Origin: Methylacidiphilum caldifontis
GTDB taxonomy: Bacteria > Verrucomicrobiota > Verrucomicrobiia > Methylacidiphilales > CAMAQI01
Assembly: GCA_945860255.1 (NCBI GenBank)
Contig: CAMAQI010000038.1
Span: forward strand, 1 to 16,942
Direction of reading: 5' to 3'
DNA length: 16,942 nucleotides
Below, piece by piece: positions 12,417 to 16,942 of the stretch; the stretch's first letter is position 1; each line of letters opens with the position of its first letter. Under the pieces are notes generated by a model. It was not told where the DNA came from, made no database searches, and saw nothing but the letters and a program-made list of their open reading frames with translations. A program made the position numbers and the translations under genes.

Positions 12417-13291
12417 AACTTTTGGTGGACGGATCGAAGCCGTTGGGATTCGATATGAGTATAAATTTGAGTCGTCGCCAGACTGGCATGACCGAGCATC
12501 TCTTGGATAACTCTTAAATCAGCTCCGTGCGAGAGAAGATGAGTGGCAAAGGAGTGACGAAGTAAATGAGGGTAGACCGGTTTCGTGATTCCGGCTGTTT
12601 TTGCCGATTGTTGAACCATTTTCCAGGCCTGTTGACGGGTAAGCGGGGTGCCTAGTGGGGTTAAAAAGAGTGCGGAGCCGCTTTGCGGTTTGGCGAGTTT
12701 CGGACGAGCCGATTCTAAATAATGATGGAGGGCCTCAATCGCTCTTCTGCCGAGAGGGACGAGACGCTCTTTTTTTCCTTTTCCAGTGACCCGGATCATT
12801 TTTTCCGTCAGATCCACCGACTCTAAGGAAACGCCAATCATTTCATGAACGCGTAGTCCGGAGGAGTAAAGAAGTTCAAGAAAGGCGTGATCCCGTGCTC
12901 CTTCTGGGGTTGGAGAAAAGGGGATCGAGAGAAGTCGATCGACCTCGATTTCAGTCAGCGTTTCGGGGAGATGGCGTCCGAGTTTAGGGATTTCGAGCGG
13001 TTCAGTGGGGTCAACGGAGATCAGTTCCGCCTGTTTGAGGTATCGGAAGAAATGTTTGAGAGCGACGACATATTTTTTGATCGTCGCCGAGTTTCTTTTT
13101 TTCGAAAGTTCTTTCAGAGATCGCTCGAGATCCTCGGTTTGAATCTCGCTCCATTTTTGAATCAAAGGGGAGAGGTGAGGGACAAAGGAGCGAAGGCATT
13201 GTTCATTAAGAATCAGAGTGCTTGGGGCATGGCTTTTTTCGACTGCGAGATAGGCAAGGCAGTTACGGATTTCGGAGTCCCACGGGAGCAT
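12401..13291 (-). CDS. xerD: Tyrosine recombinase XerD/XerC
   Basis: The 296-residue protein has the usual length and layout: an N-terminal SAM-like core-binding domain (1-100) and a catalytic domain with the full set of residues. These are Arg147 (SGLRVHE), Lys171 (TGKGKKER), His242 and Arg245 (HLLRHSFATHLL), His268 (LGHASLATTQ) and the nucleophile Tyr277 (IYTHI). Xer proteins resolve chromosome dimers at dif near FtsK. The C-terminal KFHPRG and QEMLGHASLATTQIYTHI are closer to XerD as I remember it, but XerC cannot be excluded. No mobile-element genes flank it, so a housekeeping role is more likely than a phage integrase. The ATG at 13291 has a weak ribosome-binding site. The 3' end overlaps the convergent PHP-glycosyltransferase gene by 16 nt. 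Confidence 0.88.
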   Translation of the reverse strand: MLPWDSEIRNCLAYLAVEKSHAPSTLILNEQCLRSFVPHLSPLIQKWSEIQTEDLERSLKELSKKRNSATIKKYVVALKHFFRYLKQAELISVDPTEPLEIPKLGRHLPETLTEIEVDRLLSIPFSPTPEGARDHAFLELLYSSGLRVHEMIGVSLESVDLTEKMIRVTGKGKKERLVPLGRRAIEALHHYLESARPKLAKPQSGSALFLTPLGTPLTRQQAWKMVQQSAKTAGITKPVYPHLLRHSFATHLLSHGADLRVIQEMLGHASLATTQIYTHIESQRLRSVHQKFHPRG

Positions 13292-13680
13292 TGCTTGAGA
13301 GTGAAGGGTTGATCGGTTTGGAAAAGCTAAAAGTCGGGGCTAATTCACGAAGAAATATAACTTCCTCATAATGAGTATCTTGCATTTTTCATAGAATAGT
13401 TAAAAAACGATTTACATAAATGTCCTAAAAATCATAGCGTATTCATAAGCGTTTTTGGAATAAAGTCGGAAAATTCATTTTCCATAGGGAAAATAGGAAA
13501 AAGAATTCCGGATTTTTTGTTTTTAAATTCCTGCTTTCCCCATTTAAATGTATTGGCGTTTAGCTCTCAAAATGAGGAGTTTACAGCAACTGAAAAATTA
13601 GCCATCGCTAAAAGTGAAGAATTCTTTATTCCGCTGGATTAAAATTTATGAATGAGATACACTCTGATTAAGGAAATTTC
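13292..13680. other. AT-rich intergenic region (389 bp)
   Basis: This region should hold the promoters of xerD (leftward) and the small membrane protein gene (rightward). No RNA gene or terminator is apparent. The plus strand is open from 13400 to 13642 (80 codons) without any ATG or GTG in that frame. The composition is clearly more AT-rich than the flanking genes. Confidence 0.5.
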
Positions 13681-13983
13681 ATGTCAGCCAATAAACGAAA
13701 TCGTTTTCTTCAGCTTCAGTCGATCTCCTTAGGTGCGCTGACTTTTCCGACGCCATTCTTAATTTTTTTATATCTCTTCAATATTTATCCAGAGCATGAG
13801 TCGAATCGAGTGCTTCTTATTTTGTTTTTAATGCTTTCGGGATCACTTATAGGACTTGTTTCTTACTTTCGTAATCATGAGGTTCAAACGAAAAAAGATT
13901 GGATTCCTTCAAAACGTGAGGAGAGTCGTTTTCTCGGCGGGAACAACAAAAAGAAAACGATTCCCTTAGATAAATCTTTTTAA
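13681..13983 (+). CDS. Small two-helix membrane protein of unknown function
   Basis: The 100-residue product has two hydrophobic helices, about residues 14-35 (SISLGALTFPTPFLIFLYLF) and 43-63 (RVLLILFLMLSGSLIGLVSY), joined by a short acidic, polar loop (NIYPEHESN). A Lys/Arg-rich, probably cytoplasmic tail follows. The start has a good Shine-Dalgarno sequence (AGGA, 6 nt upstream). The stop overlaps the stop of the convergent nitrate reductase gene by a few bases. I do not recognise a family. The coding frame, ribosome-binding site and membrane topology argue that it is real, but no role can be assigned. Confidence 0.65.
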   Translation: MSANKRNRFLQLQSISLGALTFPTPFLIFLYLFNIYPEHESNRVLLILFLMLSGSLIGLVSYFRNHEVQTKKDWIPSKREESRFLGGNNKKKTIPLDKSF

Positions 13984-16187
13984 GATTTTAGACGAACGGC
14001 ACAGCATTTGTAGGAGGGCTGTCGGGAGTAGGGATCAAAAGATTGGTGTGTTAATTGATTCGTTGTGATGTCATGCATCGGCATGAAGAGTTGTCCCCGT
14101 TGAACCGTCTGAGTCAAGAAGGCACGGGCTTTGACCTCTCCTCGGCGAGATTGGACAGAGATCCAATCTTGATCTTTAATCTCAAACTCTAACGCATCCA
14201 TCGGATTGATTTCGATGTACGATTCCCGAGGGGAAAGCTTACGAAGGACCGCCGATTTTTCCGTTCGTGATCCGGTATGCCATTGCGAGGAGTTTCCCCG
14301 ACCCGTGAGAAGCAAAAAGGGATAGGTGCTATCGGTCGGTTCCTCCATCGGACGAGGATTTTCATAGTGAAAAATTGCGCGTTGTTCGGGGGTAAAGTAT
14401 TTGCCATCGGCAAAAAGTCGCCGTTGATTACTTTCCAATTTTGTTCCATGAGGAAGAGGCCATTGGATTCCCCCTTCTCGATCGATGTGGTCATAGTCCT
14501 CAATGCCCGTGATATCACACGGTTGCCCCGCTGAGGCCTGTTTGAGAATTTGAAAGGCCGCTTCAGGATGAGTCCATGATTTGAACATCTCTCCGAGACC
14601 CCATCCTTGTGCGATCAAACGGAAGATATGAAAATCGGCGAGTGCCTCCCCAGGAGCCTTTCGGACGTTTTTAATCACCCCAATCCGTCGTTCGGAGTTG
14701 ATGAAGCATCCCTCTTTTTCTCCCCATCCTGCAGCCGGAAGGATCAAGTGAGAGCGTTGGGCGGATTCGGTGTTGTGGTACATATCTTGAACGACAACGA
14801 AGTCCAGTTTTTTGAAGGTTTCGACGACCCGTTTCTGATTGATCCAAGAGTGTGCGGAGTTGGTGGCGATGAGCCAGAGAGCCTTGATTTTGCCTGCATC
14901 GATTTGATCGAGAATCTGATCGAAAGCGAGCGTGTTTCGCTGAGGAATTCGGTCGACATGAATGTTCATGATTTTCGCAATTTTATGGCGATGATCGGCG
15001 TTGAGGAAATCGTGGCCGCCGAGTAAATTCGTGGTATTGCTAAAAAGCCTTGATCCCATGGCATTGCATTGACCGGTGATCGAGTTAGCCCCTGTTCCGG
15101 GACGACCGATATTCCCCGTCATCAGTGCGAGATTAATAATGGCCTGAGCAGTGCGAGTGGCCTCATGACTTTGATTGACCCCCATCGTCCACCAGAAAGA
15201 GACCTTTTTCTTTTCATGGATCGTTTTCGCAAGATGGAGAATCCGATCGGGAGCGATGCCCGTTGCTTTGCTTGCCATCTCCAAGTTAAACTTCGCAACG
15301 TGGGTTTTAAATCCTTCAAAACCAGTGGTATGAGCCTCGATATAGTCCTCTTTGATCCACCCGTTTTGAATGAGAAGATTTGCAAGGGCGTAAAGCAGCA
15401 CCAGATCTGACTTCGGTTGAATGGCAAAGTGCTCAGTCGCTGAGACCGCTGTCTCAGTTTTTCGAGGATCAATGACCACAATTTCAGGGTTATTTTTATT
15501 CCGGCAGACCCGTTGCCACATAATGGGGTGTGCGATACAGGGATTCGCCCCGATAAAAATCAGGGCATCCGATTCTTCGAAATCTTGGTAAGTGTAGGGA
15601 GGGGCATCGAAACCGAACGATTGTTTGTAGGCGGTGACCGAGGTCGCCATACATTGACGAGTATTGGCATCTCCGTCGATCAGCTGCATTCCAAATTTGG
15701 AAAGGACTCCGAGAAAGGCCATCTCCTCAAAAGGAATTTGGCCGGTGCTCATAAAAGCGATCGATTCGTTACCGTGCTTTTTTTGAATTTCCTTCATTCG
15801 AGTGACAAATGTTTGAATCGCGACCTCCCAACTCACCGCCTCCATCTCCCCTGAGGCATTCCGGAGAAGCGGTTTAGTCGCTCGATCGGGGGCATTCAAC
15901 GGGGTGAGCGCCTCCCATCCCTTGGGGCAGGCCATGCCGAGATTTACCGGATAATCGGTGGTGGCGGTTAAGTTGATTGCTTGCCCGTTTTTGAGATGAA
16001 TATTGAGTCCACATCCGGTGGCGCAAAATCCACAGATCATCGTCGTGGTCGCATCTGGTTTCAGTCGGTCTGGCAGTTGTCCTAATCCGAAATCACCGGG
16101 GCGTTGGACAAGTTCTTTCGTGAACGGCCCGTTCCAAGAGCGAAGGGTCATCTCCTTTTTAAGATAATCAACAACTGGTTGAAACAT
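13980..16187 (-). CDS. nasA: NasA-type assimilatory nitrate reductase, molybdopterin catalytic subunit
   Basis: The 735-residue molybdopterin-guanine-dinucleotide oxidoreductase binds a [4Fe-4S] cluster through Cys52, Cys55, Cys59 and Cys87 (MICGFCATGCGL, then MACPKGW). It has Cys179 in NTRQCMATSV at the position of the Mo ligand of Nap/Nas nitrate reductases. Later landmarks are FIGANPCIAHPIMWQRV, VVIDPRKTETA, TMGVNQSHEATRTAQAIINL and the C-terminal cap with TGRGNSSQWHTGSRTEK. I chose ATG 16187 (MFQPVVDYL) because it has an AGGA site that overlaps the stop of the upstream gene; the frame is open further upstream, but that stretch lies inside the anchor gene. No Tat signal is visible, so the protein should be cytoplasmic. 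Nitrate reduction to nitrite is the best guess; a formate-dehydrogenase-like relative is less likely. It lacks the extra C-terminal [2Fe-2S] extension found in some NasA. Confidence 0.82.
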   Translation of the reverse strand: MFQPVVDYLKKEMTLRSWNGPFTKELVQRPGDFGLGQLPDRLKPDATTTMICGFCATGCGLNIHLKNGQAINLTATTDYPVNLGMACPKGWEALTPLNAPDRATKPLLRNASGEMEAVSWEVAIQTFVTRMKEIQKKHGNESIAFMSTGQIPFEEMAFLGVLSKFGMQLIDGDANTRQCMATSVTAYKQSFGFDAPPYTYQDFEESDALIFIGANPCIAHPIMWQRVCRNKNNPEIVVIDPRKTETAVSATEHFAIQPKSDLVLLYALANLLIQNGWIKEDYIEAHTTGFEGFKTHVAKFNLEMASKATGIAPDRILHLAKTIHEKKKVSFWWTMGVNQSHEATRTAQAIINLALMTGNIGRPGTGANSITGQCNAMGSRLFSNTTNLLGGHDFLNADHRHKIAKIMNIHVDRIPQRNTLAFDQILDQIDAGKIKALWLIATNSAHSWINQKRVVETFKKLDFVVVQDMYHNTESAQRSHLILPAAGWGEKEGCFINSERRIGVIKNVRKAPGEALADFHIFRLIAQGWGLGEMFKSWTHPEAAFQILKQASAGQPCDITGIEDYDHIDREGGIQWPLPHGTKLESNQRRLFADGKYFTPEQRAIFHYENPRPMEEPTDSTYPFLLLTGRGNSSQWHTGSRTEKSAVLRKLSPRESYIEINPMDALEFEIKDQDWISVQSRRGEVKARAFLTQTVQRGQLFMPMHDITTNQLTHQSFDPYSRQPSYKCCAVRLKS

Positions 16188-16194
16188 ATTTTTC

Positions 16195-16942
16195 CTATGG
16201 AGTTCCTGGCATTTTAGGGGATGAGACCGATTTAAAAAAGAGCGATCGTTCAAAGAGTTCTCCAGCGGTGAGAAAGAGGAAACCGTGTAGTGAAAGCCAG
16301 AATAAGGAGCCATTTTCAGGGGCAATCAAAAGAGATAACGGAATCAGAATTCCTCCCATGAATCCGAGAAAAAAGCGAATCCCCGATTCAAATTTCAAGG
16401 TTTTTATTTGGAGGAGTGCCGAGCGTTTATCCGGGGACCATAAGTTTGATTTCACATGGCGGAGAAATTGGATTTCGAAGAGAAGCTTGAGAAATCCAGT
16501 GATGATCCAGGCTTGGACGAGAAACGAATGAGTCGCAGTGCGGGTCGAGTTCTCGATCCATGAAGAGGTCACGACCCCTGCCAGTCCGAGGAGAAGAGTG
16601 GTTCCATAAAATTTGATCCCTGAACGAGACCATTTCCAGAGCGGTTTTGTCGTATCGTGATAAATCATGATCGAAGTTCCCACGGCAATGAGGCCGATCA
16701 AAACCGTTGTTCCTCCGAGAATCAATCCTGTTGTGGATTTGAAGAGAAAGGAGGGGAGTTCAGGGGGAAGGAAATTCATTTCTGGGGTCCAAAGCCAAAA
16801 AGAGTAGAGGAAGAGCAGGGGGAGATAGAGGCTGAAGGCAAGAATTTCACGGCTTAGCCAAGAATGGCGAAGACCGACAAAAAATCTCCACGCTTTGAGC
16901 GGTTGCCCTAAGTGAAGCGTGGCGGAGATCATTCCAGTGACT
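16195..16942 (-). CDS. DmsC-like membrane anchor subunit, 5' end cut by window edge
   Basis: At least 248 codons are visible, and the frame is still open at the right edge (VTG before MISATLHLG), so the true start lies outside. STLHLGxPLxAWRxxxGLRxSWLSREIL is the signature of DmsC-type anchors, seen here as ATLHLGQPLKAWRFFVGLRH followed by SWLSREILAF. About six hydrophobic segments follow, for example FSLYLPLLFLYSFWLW, LILGGTTVLIGLIAVGTSI, YGTTLLLGLAGVVTSSW and FFLGFMGGILIPLSLLI. DmsC anchors take electrons from menaquinol and pass them to an Fe-S subunit and a molybdenum enzyme. The stop is 7 nt from the start of nasA. An iron-sulfur subunit would be expected just upstream, outside the window. 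Confidence 0.82.
   Translation of the reverse strand, partial: VTGMISATLHLGQPLKAWRFFVGLRHSWLSREILAFSLYLPLLFLYSFWLWTPEMNFLPPELPSFLFKSTTGLILGGTTVLIGLIAVGTSIMIYHDTTKPLWKWSRSGIKFYGTTLLLGLAGVVTSSWIENSTRTATHSFLVQAWIITGFLKLLFEIQFLRHVKSNLWSPDKRSALLQIKTLKFESGIRFFLGFMGGILIPLSLLIAPENGSLFWLSLHGFLFLTAGELFERSLFFKSVSSPKMPGTP

Noticed and set aside
12401..13291. Phage or integron integrase
   Set aside because: Length and C-terminus fit housekeeping XerD/XerC, and there are no att repeats, tRNA gene or phage genes beside it.
16188..16325. Upstream extension of the nitrate reductase frame by 46 codons
   Set aside because: It lies wholly inside the coding region of the DmsC-like gene. The ATG at 16187 has a Shine-Dalgarno site and family-like sequence follows it.

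Overview
The window looks like a chromosomal segment of a mid-GC Gram-negative bacterium. The mix of genes (a NasA-type nitrate reductase beside a DmsC-like anchor, a PHP/glycosyltransferase fusion, a DUF2334 deacetylase) and the '...CACGGAT...' intergenic repeats remind me of PVC-group genomes such as Verrucomicrobiota. That placement is a weak guess: there is no rRNA or other marker gene here.

Left half (1-8021, all minus strand): a type I restriction-modification locus, read right to left as hsdR, hsdS, an AAA_13/RloC-PrrC-like ATPase gene cut by one in-frame TGA, a RhuM N-terminal remnant, an HsdS C-terminal remnant, dinD, a zeta-toxin-like C-terminal remnant, a 60-residue antitoxin-like protein, and the first 49 codons of hsdM, which runs off the left edge. 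hsdR/hsdS and hsdS/ATPase overlap, and the small gene ends 4 nt before hsdM, so the whole appears to be one transcription unit. The roughly 3.6 kb between hsdS and hsdM holds accessory stress or toxin genes, several reduced to fragments. This is the most interesting part of the window. An anticodon-nuclease-like guard in a type I locus has known precedents (PrrC, RloC); the stop codon, the nested remnants and the hsdR-first, hsdM-last order deserve a second look.

Middle (8022-10007): the probable hsd promoter region, then two plus-strand genes: a small ABM-like alpha/beta-barrel protein and a DUF2334 polysaccharide deacetylase-like protein. After them comes a 589-bp non-coding stretch. It holds a repeat element with 10-bp periodic units arranged as inverted arms, a small perfect hairpin, and degenerate pieces of other dispersed-repeat types.

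Right half (10008-16942): a plus-strand 802-residue protein with an N-terminal PHP phosphoesterase domain and a C-terminal GT4 glycosyltransferase. It converges on, and overlaps by 16 nt, a minus-strand XerD/XerC tyrosine recombinase. An AT-rich gap follows, then a two-helix small membrane protein. That gene converges on a minus-strand operon of a DmsC-like membrane anchor (cut by the right edge) and a NasA-type molybdopterin nitrate reductase. The pairing suggests cytoplasmic nitrate reduction fed with electrons from the membrane quinol pool, probably through an iron-sulfur subunit encoded outside the window.
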